Part shown: in pieces, positions 35,241 to 45,800 of the stretch
How positions within the stretch are numbered: the first letter of the stretch is position 1
Layout: every line of letters starts with the position of its first letter
From: Alnus glutinosa
Taxonomy: Eukaryota; Streptophyta; Magnoliopsida; Fagales; Betulaceae
Length of the DNA: 64,000 bases
Direction: 5' to 3'
NCBI RefSeq assembly: GCF_958979055.1
Contig: NC_084886.1
Location: 12,758,654 to 12,822,653 of the forward strand
Position numbers and translations under genes: made by a program
The notes under the pieces: model-generated
Databases searched by the model: none
Told to the model about the DNA's origin: nothing
Seen by the model: only the letters and a program-made list of their open reading frames with translations

Positions 35241-38200
35241 TCAATCTATTTGAATTGGTTGTGATCCACCTTGCTGCAACCCAACCAAGAGATAGGTCAA
35301 TCAACATGTATTTAAATAACAATTAACCAGCCCACATAGGGTAACAAAAGTTAAAAATTAGTATGTGGCCAACCTTTGGTGGCCTCTTGTACACGGAAGA
35401 CATTCTCCTTTCTCTTGGTCTTCGACGTATGCTTGTTCCTCGAGGTATGCTTCGTGTTCGAGGTGTCCTTGCCGGTTGACCTGATGGACCTGCAGGGGCA
35501 GATGGGCCTACAGGGGTAGGTGGGCCTGCAGGGGTAGATGGGCCTGTAGGGGTAGATGGGCTTGCACCTGATGGACCTGCAGGGGCAGATGGGCCTGCAG
35601 GGGTAGATGGGCTTACACCTGATGGCCCTGTCCTTGATGTACTTCCCTGCCCATATTTGACAAACACATTAGTTATAGAAATATGGTCATTGAACCAGTA
35701 AATAGAAATATAGTTATTCGACCAGAAATACCTACCTTCGGTTTCCTAGGCTGTTTGGGATACTTCTTCCTATTCGGGTTGTCGGGTTCACGGCAACTCC
35801 TAGCATTGTGCCCCTTTTCACCACAATTTCCACACCGCACATCGTATCCCTTGCGACTCACTTTGATGCTCTCGTCTGGCTGCTCATCAACTCCTCTTTT
35901 CCTCTGTTTTTTGGGCCTCCCGCGCTGTTTCCTTGGCTGCGGTGGTTCTATAGGTTCCACACCCTCATCAACAGGCCACTCATCCGGGCCAGGCATAGGA
36001 CAAATCCCGGAGGCATAGGACTTTCTGTACGTATCCATCATGTACCAATGGCTGACATAAGTCTCGGGTTTTCCTTTATTGAGGTATATTGCACAAACTG
36101 CATGGGGACAAGGAATACCATTAAGTTGCCACCTCCCACAGCCACATGTTCTTCCTTGAAGATCCACCACCCGCCGAGACTCATGGGCACTATCGACCTC
36201 AAACTGCATTTGATTGCTCCACCGGCAAATATAGTTCTTCGCCTCTAACTTGTTTCTCTCCAACTTCTTCACAATCTTTGGACAAATTACATTCGGTGTC
36301 GTTGCTGCCCCAGCATTTTTCTTACTGAACCGGTTCATAATCTGCCGCCGTATAGTCTCGAAACAAGTTAGTATCGGCTGGCCTCTTGCTTCCAACACCC
36401 AAGCATTGAAGCTCTCGGTGACGTTATTTAGCAAGATGTCGCTGCAGCTGGTGGTTCGAAATGCGTGCCTTGCCCACATTTTTGGGTCAACCCCCTCAAT
36501 GTACTCGAGAGCTTTTTTGTCCATACCTCCAATGACAGAGAGGTAGTACTTAAATTGGACTTCATTGGGTGCCCTAGCTGCACCCCATAACGCGTCCTTG
36601 AACTCCTTCCCCTTCCATCCCTTCCCCTTCATGTTTGCATGCAGGTGCCTAACACAATAACGATGCTCGAGGCCGGGCATTAGATCCTCCAGAGCATCGA
36701 TTAGTCCCTGTGTAAACAATAAATAAATATCAAACAAATGTTATTAAAATAAAAATGACCATACGATAATTGTATTAGATATTACCTTCTGTCGGTCCGA
36801 CATGAACGACCACATATGCTCCCGCGGAAGCCCAATATCCTCCAACAGTTGGACCAAGAACCATGTCCATGTCTCCTTGTTCTCTGTCTCGCATACCGCA
36901 AATGCAATAGGATATATGTCATCATTACCGTCACGGCCGATTGCGGCATGCAACTGCCCACCCCATTTCGTCTTAATGAAACATGCATCAACACATATCA
37001 TCGGCCTACATCCTGCCAGGAATCCTTCTTTACATGCCATCAAAGAAACATACATCCTCTGGAAGAACACTCCGTCCCTTTGGATGTAAGCCGAGCTACC
37101 GGGATTCCACTTCCGCAATGCATTGCAATACTCTCGGGTGTGACAATATTGTTCACCATCTCTTCCATCGAGGATTTCGATTGCCATCTTCTTTGCACGA
37201 TGGCAACTCAATATTGTCATCTGCACGTTGTAATCTCGGCGTATCATTTCCCTCAACGCCCTAGCCTTAAAGCTTCTTTGGTCTCGAAAAATCTCTACAT
37301 ATCGATTTGCAGCCCACCTGATAGTTGCCTTCTTGTTGTAGTAATCACTGCCACAGTTATGCTCATTATGGAGAGTCTTGATCTGAAAATACTTTCTACA
37401 AGGCGTCCAGGAGGCATGTATTTTCCATGGACATAACGATTTGCAGTGGGCGGTTACCCGTTTTTGCTCGTTATGCACATACTTGTAATCAAAGTTATTT
37501 TGCACTGCGAATAGTTGCAATGCTTCTTTAAATTCTTTCGGGTTCGTAAACCTCAACCCTACAGTTAACTCCACTGTCTGACTCCAGTCCCGCTTTTTCT
37601 TCCACTGGGGATACCTTTTCTTACGCTTTACAGTTGACCCTTCACTGTCTTCTTCACCACTGTCTAGACTGTCAAAGTACTCACTGTCATATGAATCCGC
37701 GTCCAGGTCATTTGCTGCATCGACTCCAATTCCCGCGTTGGAATCTTTATCCCAAGTCTGAAACCAGGTATTTATATCATCATTCGGTTCCCGTAGGACA
37801 TCCTGTTCCTTCCCTACAAACATGTCCTCCTCCTCGCCATCAGTCAACTCAAAATCACTCAACTCAATGTCCTCCTCCTCCTCCTCCTCCTCCTCCTCCT
37901 CCTTATCCCTCTGTTTCCTTGGCCGCCCGACTGGCCGTTTCCTTGGCCGCCCGGCTGGCCGTTTCCTTGGCTGCTGTGGTGAATGTTGTACTGCTGCTGG
38001 CTCTTGGGGTGTCTGTTGCACTGCTGGCACTTCTGCAGGAGACTGGGTCAAAAGCAAAACAGGGTTTACCACTTCAATTGGAAGAGGTTCTTCATGATCC
38101 ACAAAAACATGCAGCTTTTTCCTGCCACTACTCAGCAGCCCTTCTTTTAGAGTAGCGAAATCACCATCTTTGGTAAGACCGTGTATTTGCTCGTTGGTCT

Positions 38201-38405
38201 CATCATCAAACTTGTAGTACATTTTGGGTATGTTGTTGTATTCATATTGCAGGTAGCACTCCAAAATGTTTGTCAAATCTCCAAACTTGAACTGGGATGC
38301 ATCTATACCGGCGATTGTAAGAATGTCTCCGCCAATATAGGCCATCCTGTGTCCAGATAGTGACCCATTATGGTAAACAAGTAGGTCAAATGTTGGATCT
38401 GACAT
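35241..38405 (-). CDS. MuDR-type (mudrA-like) transposase
   Basis: Four coding exons: 38405-36786, 36707-35736, 35646-35374 and 35273-35241, every intron phase 0 with GT-AG ends, giving 965 residues. N-terminal domain 1-110 (PTFDLLVYHNGSLSG). Two AT-hook-like GRPRK motifs near 152-165, then a Glu run (about 169-178). MuDR DNA-binding domain about 278-352 with CKSLC and HNEHNC. MULE catalytic core: Asp473 (CVDA), Asp537 (MSDRQK) and, by spacing, Glu638 (NNVTESFN), with CVRH at 558-561. SWIM zinc finger C728-x-C730...C740-x-H742. CCHC knuckle C832, C835, H840, C845. Exon 3 adds a Gly-Pro-Ser-Thr-Ala-rich tail. It cuts and integrates the element in the nucleus. The ATG at 38405 is chosen because it follows a strong acceptor. 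No inactivating change was seen. Confidence 0.92.
35440..35640 (-). repeat. Short tandem repeat encoding the Gly-Pro-Ser-rich transposase tail
   Basis: Repeated units such as GATGGGCCTGCAGGGG(T/C)A encode P-S-A-P-A-G-P, P-S-T-P-A-G-P and G-P-S-G runs in exon 3. It ends in an Arg-rich segment (RTPRTRSIPRGTSIRRRPR). Confidence 0.8.
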
Positions 38406-38415
38406 TTTCTGCACC

Positions 38416-39313
38416 CTGTGAATTAAACAAAAAAGGATCGTCACACTCTAGCAATAAAAACTGTAAAATTAACTACCAAAGAAAGATGGGCACAAAAGAG
38501 GGGCTTCTTAGAAAGTCTCTTTTGTTTTCCTCTCTTTTATTTTTTATTTTTTATTTTTTTTGATGTAGTAAGTAACATGACATAGTCATTCAACCTTCAT
38601 CCTCAAGTTTATTAATGATTTCTGTCCCGAACAATAGGAACTTTATGTTAGTGGGTCTGGTTTAGTTAATAAATGTAAATCATCCTAAGTGTCAGTCATT
38701 GTTTTTGTTTTGAAAAAATAAGTCTGTCTGTTAATTGGTGAAGAATTGAAAAAAATGAATTAATCCTGTAATTGGTAAAAGTTATATGACTTCTAGAGTG
38801 AATATGAATTTAAATTTTGCTTCTGTTTGTTCACAGCATGAGTATATATTTGGTGTGTGTTCGTGTGCATATCTATTTTTAATAGATTGACTTTCTCTTG
38901 TCTGCAGCATGGGAGGCTTGGTTGTCAAGCAGATGCTTTATAAAGCTAAAGCAGAAAATATTGATAACCTTGTGAACAACACCATTGGAGTGTAGTGCTT
39001 TTTGTACAGATGCTTCACATTGCAGATGCTTCTTAGACAGGATGTATAGTGCTTTTTGTACTTTATTGTACCCTTTTGCACAGTTGGAACCCTCTTGGCC
39101 AACATGTGCAACCACAAACACAACAGATAAAGACAGCTATGCAATAAAGTCATACATTCAATAATGCAATGTGCTGGACAACAACCCAACCAAACTGGTT
39201 GTTGGTTTTCTTTACCCAACAAAAGACAAAAACATGTGACGATGGTCAGGCATGTGACGATGGTCAAGCCTTACCCAACTCGGGATACACCCACAACAAC
39301 CGAAAGTTTCGGT
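38416..39313 (-). other. Transposase 5' leader/intron region inside the MULE
   Basis: No ORF with protein character. It contains a 17-bp direct repeat CATGTGACGATGGTCA near 39231-39265 and repeats of 'tagtgctttttgtac' near 38993-39060. Interpreted as leader intron plus leader exon. Confidence 0.45.
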
Positions 39314-39405
39314 TTTTATAACCTCATCACTTTGCCCAACAACTGACAAGCATTTGTTCCAAAAACCAAAACAAAGATTCAATCGACAAGCACAATACAC
39401 AATCC

Positions 39406-39418
39406 ATATATATATATA
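39406..39418 (-). promoter_or_regulatory. TATA tract in right TIR, candidate promoter of the transposase gene
   Basis: Mirror of the left-arm TATA tract. A GG|GTAAGG donor at about 39274 and a TTTAATTCACAG|GG acceptor at 38416 would remove an 859-bp intron from the 5' leader and join it 10 bases before the transposase ATG. The leader intron is inferred. Confidence 0.4.
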
Positions 39419-39545
39419 GGACGAAACAAACTTCTAAAAACACAAAAATGGGTAAAATACCTCGGAATGTGCCGACTTGATGAGCGAGCGAAATCCTCTT
39501 CCTTCGACGTCCGGCCGAGGTTAGGTGAAATCCCCTTTCTTCGAT

Positions 39546-39693
39546 GTCCGGGAGGGAGTCGGCCGGTTCTGTGCAGTCGACGGGAGAGAAATCGAGCGAC
39601 AGTCCGGGAGTCCGGGAGGGAGTCGGCCGGTTCTGTGCAGTCGACGGGAGAGAAATCGAGCGACAGTCCGGGAGTCCAGGAGGGAGTCGGCCG
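39546..39693 (-). repeat. 64-bp tandem repeat in right TIR (2.3 copies)
   Basis: Mirror image of the left-arm array with the same copy number and one visible difference (CCTGG for CCCGG in the outermost unit). Equal copy number in both arms is notable because tandem arrays usually drift. Confidence 0.9.
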
Positions 39694-40162
39694 GTCGAAA
39701 GAGAGTCGGCCGAGGGGGATTTTAGGGATTAGGGTTCTTCACTTCTTCACTTCACAAGTTAATTTTAGGGATTTTGATTTCTTTCTCAGATTAACGATGA
39801 AATGATTTAAGTTTTTTTGTTTGAAATATTTGAGTTTCAGTTTTGAATTTCTTAAATTGCAAAAAATAGTTTTCCCCCCAAAATGAAGAAATGACGTGGG
39901 TGTGTGATGTGGAGGTGTTTGGGTGATTTGGAAATTAAGTGAATGCTGACGTGTTTCACTGGACAGATGTCGACATTCTAGTGGTGCTAAGTGTCAGTGA
40001 CGTGGCGAGCCGTTAGTTTTTGGACGGAGAAGTTAACCGAGGTACTTATTTGGTCATTTCCAAAAATTTAGGTATTTTCTGTGATGCGAATTAAAACTCA
40101 GGGACTAAAAAATAAAGTTGCAAAAACTCAGGGACTAAAAAGGTGTTTATCCCTAAAAATAA

Positions 40163-40470
40163 TGATAAGAAGAAGAAGAAGAAGAAGAAGAATAAAAATA
40201 ATGAAGAACAAGAAGAAGAAGAAGAAGAAGAAGCAGCAGCAGCTAGCATTGGCTTAATTACCAGATTGGGATTTGCTACACCAGGAGGAAGGCCTCTTTT
40301 GGAGCGTAGCAAGAAGAAGAAGAAGAAGAAGCAGCTAGCATTGGCTTAATTACCAGATTGGGATTTGCTACACCAGGAGGAAGGCAGCTAGCATTGGCTT
40401 AATTACCAGATTGGGATTTGCTACACCAGGAGGAAGGCCTCTTTTGGAGCGTAGCAAGACGTAGTTATCC
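40163..40470 (-). repeat. Triplicated 3' end of EF-hand exon 1 with (AAG)n runs
   Basis: The exon-end sequence (ending in the LTTA-type donor region, plus-strand GCTAGCATTGGCTTAATTAC then CAGATTGGGATTTGCTACAC) occurs three times, starting near 40240, 40333 and 40386, separated by (AAG)n/(GCA)n runs. The middle copy is shorter. The copy at 40386-40460 is continuous with exon 1 and supplies its donor (CTG|GTAATT at 40407/40406). Confidence 0.8.
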
Positions 40471-40678
40471 AAGAAGGAGGCGTGGGGGTGGTGGAAGCTC
40501 CATGCTGTATAGCACGCACCACAGAGATCGTAGGGGTCGGAAGCGGTGTCAAAGAATTGGACGCAAGTGAAATAGAGTCCCAAAAGGCATGCTTTGCAGT
40601 TTTTGCACCACACACCCCGGGTTTTCATGATGTAGTACAATGTGAGGACTTCGTAGAAATCCAAGCTACCGTCCCCAT

Positions 40679-40797
40679 TGTTGGGGTTGTCCCACATTGG
40701 TTGTGGAAGGGGTTGGTGGTCAGTTTATAAGTGTGAGGGAAAGCCTCACCTCATAAGTTAGCTTTTGAGGTTGAGAGAGGCCCAAAACCACCTAACA
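40679..40797 (+). mobile_element. Solo LTR of a TRIM-like retroelement, 119 bp, in EF-hand exon 1
   Basis: Starts TGTTGGGGTTGTCCCACATT and ends CACCTAACA (TG...CA ends), with an internal TTTATAAGTGTGAGG TATA-like region and CCTCACCTCATAAGTTAGC, typical of very short plant TRIM LTRs. Exact 5-bp target duplication CCCAT (40674-40678 and 40798-40802). It splits the second EF-hand loop of gene E2, after the codons for DRN. No second LTR or internal domain remains, so it is a solo LTR left by recombination. Confidence 0.88.
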
Positions 40798-41004
40798 CCC
40801 ATTACGGTCCTAGCTACGGAAAGAGTTGGGGTCAATCCAGTGGTAGCCACATTGCCTGAAGAATGCCACGAACTCATGGAAGCTAACTCGGCCATCCCCA
40901 TTCATATCCATTGAGCCGAAGAAGTTTCCTGCTAGCTGCTGAAGTTGCCAGGAGGAATTGTTATAGTACGCTGCAGCAGCCATGTGTAACTCTTCCATGT
41001 CCAT

Positions 41005-41929
41005 GTCGATCGATCCGGCCAGATTTTGGAAAATGTATCAAAACAAAGCCCCTTAAAAGTACGTAGAATAAATTAATGTCAATTTTATAGAGATGTATAT
41101 TTGCGTACGCTAGCTCCAGCTGTTGACGCTGCGCACATGGCGTAAAGTCGTCGTTTAAAGAGAAGAAGTCTTCGTTTGGAGATGTTGAACGTTGGAGTGA
41201 CAACTCAGACTCTGTAGATTCTTTCAGCGAGTACAAAAAGTGTAAAGAAACATAAACGAAAAAAAGAAAAAGAAAAGAAAAGGAAGATCGAAGAAGAATT
41301 CCGTGTTGATGTGTGAGTAGTGCGCACCCACCGACCAGGGTTGGCTGCAGATCCACCGAAGATGTGGATCTTTAAGTGGCCAAGTGGGAAAGTCCACGAG
41401 TTGTTCTTCTCATTCTTCTTTATATATATGAGTAATGATTTACTACCACTTAAATATACAACTTTTCACTATCTTGCCTATGTGGCAAGGTGGTCCCTCA
41501 CCTTTATTTATTTTTAAAAAATAAAAAAATTCAAAAAGTAGTGGGGGACCGCCTTGCCACATAGGCAAAGTGGTGAAAAGTTGTATCTTTAGGTGACAGT
41601 AAATCATTATTCTATATATATATAGGAAAATAATCAAAACACTCTCGATGTAAAACAATGGTACAACATCAATACACATTGTGGTGGGACTCAGACATTG
41701 GGTCTCACCCCAATGTATGTTGATGTTGTACAATTGTTGTACACTAAGAGTAAAAGTATCACTCACCGTATATATATATTTCGAAAAATGTTATTTGCAC
41801 TACACCAACACAACAGGGGCACAACACCCTTCACATGGGGGTAGGCCCTACACACACAACAGGAGCACAACACCCCCCACATGGGGGTGGGTCCCAGTGT
41901 GTGTGGGGCCCACCCCATGTGGTATTAGA

Positions 41930-41983
<54 letters not shown>

Positions 41984-43905
41984 ATGTAGTTTTGACTTTT
42001 GAATCCTTTTATGTTTAAAGATATTATTTTCTAGTTGACTTTTCATGTCTAATAATTGGGTCTGAGATTTTCAAATTCTGTTAATTCAGACCCTTTTTTT
42101 ATATGGAATAACTTGAAAAATACTATTTATTAAAAATGTGGCATATGTTACCGAGGCATAAAAAAACAATTTATTTAAAATTGGTTTTTCTCCACTTCTA
42201 AAAAAATGTTTCTTATTTAGTAAACCAAAAGACACACAGCTTAATTATTATGGTCATTTCTCATTCTAATTTGCACTAGGAAAAAGTATTAGCTGTTACT
42301 TCAATTCAATAAATCTATACGTTATGAATCTTTTGATTCCGTACGTTCCCGTAAGACATCTTATTTGTGTCTGTGAGTACTTTTCTTTTAGTCAAATTAG
42401 AATTAATTGGCTCTTAATTATGTCCATCTATTTCTATCCATCATCTCTAGCTCTAATCAATTAAGTAATATGTTTTCCCATAAATTAAAAGAGTTGAAAA
42501 ACCGTGTTAATTTTAGAAAATAAAAAAAAAAAAAAGAATTGCACTAGTTGCTTTAAATTAATTAATAGTACAACATATGTCCCAAGAATTTATAGGATAG
42601 AGTACATTCATTAATTGACACATTCATTTTTAATTTCTGTTTACTTGCATTTAATAGATTGTTTCGGAACTTATAATTGAGTTGCACAGCCTTTTTTGTG
42701 TTTATTTCTGTAATTTTTGTCCCTTAATTCTCCCTTCTCATGATGTAATCTCAGAAAAATAATACTTTCATTAATTGGGTCCAAGTAAATGATAAGATTT
42801 TATACGGACTTTGACAAGTTCTTACAGATATGAAGAATTAAAGAATAATTGTTTCTAAATTACAAAGACAATTGTTTCTAAATTACGTCATTAAATATTT
42901 ATAGAAATTAAATGATACTTTTGCAACTAGACTTAAACTATTCCTAAAGACAATATTACACTCAATTGTCCTACTAATCAAATGATTAAAGACTAAAGAC
43001 TTCTAACCACAACATATGCATGGCCTAATTAATTAATATTACTAATCAGAAGATTGAGTAAAACAAAACAATCTCATCGGATGGATGGATATATAACTTC
43101 AAGCTCATGACTTCATCAACCTTCAGGTCCATTATAGTTTTAGGATTGAAGACGCAGATCTTCCTTCCTTTTTAACGGCCGCTTCTGATATGTCAATTTC
43201 AAATTAAGGGAGTGTGCTTAATTATTAGTTGATCAATTTATGAAACTATTGTATTCGAATTCAGCCTGAAGAAGGATAAGATCTCTAGTGTCTATATATA
43301 TGGCCTTTGAGTAAGCAATCGCAAAAGATTTATCAAACGTCTTTGATTTACCATTTTTCTGTTTGCATGTCCATTTGTGGATGAAAAGTGCTAAGACACT
43401 CTAAGGGCCTATAGGATAAACCCTAGGTGCAACATGGCACAGAACGATCAATCGGTGCTAGGACCGAACAAACAATCAGTAACAGTCAGCATGGTTTTGG
43501 TACATATATAACCTTTTCAATACATACACGTGGGAATGGCCCTATTTAAGGGTAAATATTTCATGAGTTTTAACCTTATATCCGTAATTTATTCCCCAAT
43601 TTCATGGGTTTTAGCACTATTCTTGTATTGTATCCCCCAATTTTAATTAGTTAGGTTTTCACACGAGGGAAAGTGTATATTAAAATGTTAATTAAATAAT
43701 TAAATTTATCATTTCTTATGATCAACTTAATTAAGCTTTTGGGAGAAAGAATAAATTAACCCTCTTGTTTTAATTCAACACTTTCATAAAACCAAAGCAT
43801 GAAGAAATGACAGATGAGTTGTTAATAAAGAACATAGCTAAATCCCAAAAATAATAGACATGCAGTTCTGCTTGTCCATCTTTGATTTCCTCTTAATTGA
43901 TAACC
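41005..43905. other. Intergenic upstream of E2, MITE-rich
   Basis: E2 leader candidates lie at 41005-41360. Hairpin MITE family 1 copy at 41430-41613, another hairpin at about 41630-41765, direct repeats 'cacaacaggagcacaacacc' at 41808-41880, (TA)n at 41934-41973. The sequence 42780-42900 matches 47977-48075 (CCAAGTAAATGATAAGATTT), a local duplication. No gene was recognised. Confidence 0.5.
41430..41613. mobile_element. Hairpin MITE family 1 copy
   Basis: Left arm GAGTAATGATTTACTACCAC and TATGTGGCAAGGTGGTCCC; right arm ends TCTTTAGGTGACAGTAAATC. Same family as 4236-4418. Confidence 0.8.
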
Positions 43906-44629
43906 TCACATGATGCTACAAGTAGCCAAAATATTTCCGACACTAAGCGCCATCTCCAATGATTGAAATGCGATCCACCAACTACTCTGAAAAAGTGAAA
44001 GAAAAAAATAAACACAAGAAATGAGTACACTTTAATTTGAATTTAAAAAATTTACCCAAGCATGTTTTCCAAAAAAATAAAATAAAATGACATAGGTTAC
44101 CCAGCGCAAACATGCCCGAACCTTCGATCTGTTCATGCAGTAAAAGTTTAGAATACCATATGATCGACTTTTCAAAGACATTTTGCGGCAATATTAATTG
44201 GCCATGCTCATTATTAATTGAAACACAACCAGCTAGCTGCGCGCATGGATGGCTGTATTTGTGTAGCTCCTGTACAAGTACGCGTTTTCTCCACAGCAAG
44301 CCCCATCTCCAATGCTTGAAATGCTTCCATCAATCCATCGTTATCCTGAGCCATAAAAGAATTGTATATATACAAATTATTAAGAAATTATCAGCATATA
44401 TATTATCCAAAAATGTAGTTTATTTCTTTTGAATAATGACATCTGCGTTATGTTATATAAGCTAGATTAGAGACTATATATCTCAAAATGCTAATGTGAT
44501 AGTTCTAACCAATTTTTGAATTCATTATTGTTAAAATAAAAATAAAAAAATCAATGATTAGTTGAGATTGCCCACATCAACATTGTAGGATAAAAATGTA
44601 ATTCCTAACTTTCTAGCATTACTCATTAG

Positions 44630-44664
<35 letters not shown>

Positions 44665-44983
44665 TGTTAATTAAGTTGTTTCAAAAGTTTAAGCTAGATT
44701 TGAATTCTTTACGTAGAAGGTAAAATATGGTTCAAAAGTTTAAGCTCATCATATTAATTTTTTATTTATTTAAAATCTTAAATTCATAAAAAAAAAAATA
44801 ATAATAATAATAAAAAAAAAGAATCTAATCACTTTACTATTATTCTAACACAGTATTTTTTTTGTATTATGAATTTCAGTATAAATTTCTCAAAATTGTT
44901 TCTTAGAGACGGTACTGGGCACGTGACAAAAATCTACGTACCAAAGCAGCTGGAGAACAAATCATAGGTCGTGGAGTGAGTAC
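43906..44983 (-). pseudogene. EF-hand/ZZ gene fragments E3 (exon 3) and E3' (exons 2 and 3)
   Basis: 43986-43906 is an intact-looking 81-bp exon 3 of the E4 type (SSWWIAFQSLEMALSVGN, ending CSIM). Separately, 44983-44942 (VLTPRPMICSPAAL, 42 bp) and the exon starting at 44345 (DNDGLMEAFQALEMGLAVEK) match exons 2 and 3 of gene E5. In the latter a small deletion removed the stop present in E5 (SRTCAVM-stop), so the frame runs on. No first exon with EF hands exists upstream; that space holds unrelated sequence and a copia remnant. The flanks parallel 52240-53300, so this is a partial duplicate. Confidence 0.7.
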
Positions 44984-45800
44984 CTGTAAATACCAAGAAA
45001 TTAAATAAGCAATTTAGCTATTAATAAATCTTATTTATTAATGGAGGGAATTACTAATTATATTTTAGGTAATAATAATTATGTTATCAAAATAAAATAA
45101 GTTTTAAGATAAAATAATAGAATTAGAATAATAATAATAATGGGTCCTAATAGAATAGATAATTAATTGTATTGCTAAAGTAAAATTAAAATAAATGTGG
45201 GGTCAAATATTAATTATTAAATGATAAAATTCTTAATATAGTGGGTTCCTGTAATAATTTAATAAAAGTTGGGGCTTAAGTAAAACGAAATCTCCTCTTG
45301 TAACGTGTCAGCTTGTGATTGGTTTGGAGAAGATTGCATTATTCCTTCCCCTTATTTCTCCACCAAACACGTGTCTTCTCTTTTCCTCTTTCTTTTCTCT
45401 CCTCTTTCTGGATCGCACGACCCATTCCCTTTCTTTCTTTCATTTTCCTTCTCTTTTCTTCTTCTCTTCTACCCCTTCACGCACGCACTGCCGCCCTCCC
45501 CATTTCTCTCGGCCGAACCTCTCCTCTTCTTCTCTTCTTCTTCCTTCTCTTCTATTTTTCCTCTTCTTTTCGACTCACACGCACCTGTGTGAGTGACCCA
45601 ATCCGAGAGTCCATGGAGAGCTTCCGACAACCCGTGAGAGACCAAGAAGTGCCATTTTTTGGTGGGTCGGAGTAGGTGATGCCGTCGAAACGAAGGACGT
45701 GATTTTCGGTGATTTTCTGGCGATCTGTGGCTGTTTCCGGTGTATTTCAGTAGGATTTTTCGGTTTATTTACAGTCAAACCCTACTTCTGCAGTATCACA
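44984..45800. other. Unclassified insertion-like sequence replacing the expected exon 1
   Basis: AT-rich to about 45290, then pyrimidine-rich (CTTTTCTC repeats) and finally GC-richer with CCATGGAGAGC near 45611. A 24-26 bp piece (CAAACCCTACTTCTG[C]CAGTATCAC) recurs near 54976, suggesting a dispersed element or LTR. The short frames at 45305-45675 are compositional. Identity unresolved. Confidence 0.3.

Larger units (their letters stand above)
32417..40153. mobile_element. Autonomous Mutator-like element (MULE), 7,737 bp, apparently intact
   Basis: Complete DNA transposon. The TIRs are 840 bp each (32417-33256 and 39314-40153), beginning GGGATAAACACCTTTTTAGT. A by-eye comparison finds about 11 substitutions and no indel. 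The target duplication is an exact 9 bp, TAAAAATAA (32408-32416 and 40154-40162), as expected for Mutator elements. Inside are two convergent genes, a MuDR-type transposase (minus) and a GRF zinc-finger/membrane protein (plus), with a tandem repeat between their 3' ends. No stop or frameshift was seen in either reading frame once introns are placed. Near-identical TIRs, open genes and the exact duplication point to recent insertion and possible activity. Confidence 0.93.
39314..40153 (-). repeat. MULE right terminal inverted repeat, 840 bp
   Basis: Inverse of the left arm with equal length and no indel seen. It supplies the putative promoter of the transposase gene. Confidence 0.95.
30426..41004 (-). 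pseudogene. EF-hand/ZZ zinc-finger gene E2, split by a MULE in intron 1 and a solo LTR in exon 1
   Basis: Same three-exon structure as the complete gene E4. Exon 1 spans 41004-40407 and encodes two EF hands (DMNGDGRVSFHE; second loop split by the insertion) and the ZZ finger, ending LVLRSK-type sequence and VANPNL. Removing the 119-bp solo LTR plus one 5-bp target copy leaves 474 bp, exactly 158 codons, so the LTR is its only visible exon lesion. Exon 2 (30825-30784, 42 bp) reads ALVPRPFVTNAPGR. Exon 3 (30506-30426, 81 bp) ends SCSIM. Intron 1 is about 9.6 kb, against 165 bp in E4, and contains a minisatellite and the 7.7-kb MULE. That the distant exons once formed one gene is inferred from order, orientation, matching exon lengths and phase. 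Confidence 0.65.

Noticed and set aside
35683-37436. Plus-strand frames opposite the transposase
   Set aside because: Antisense shadows of a gene with clear domains on the minus strand.
40091-40349. Lys/Glu-rich and Ser-rich frames beside the MULE
   Set aside because: (AAG)n and (GCA)n microsatellite translation.
45305-45675. Three overlapping frames suggesting a gene start
   Set aside because: Pyrimidine-rich sequence leaves all three frames open; codon content is compositional and no downstream exon was found.
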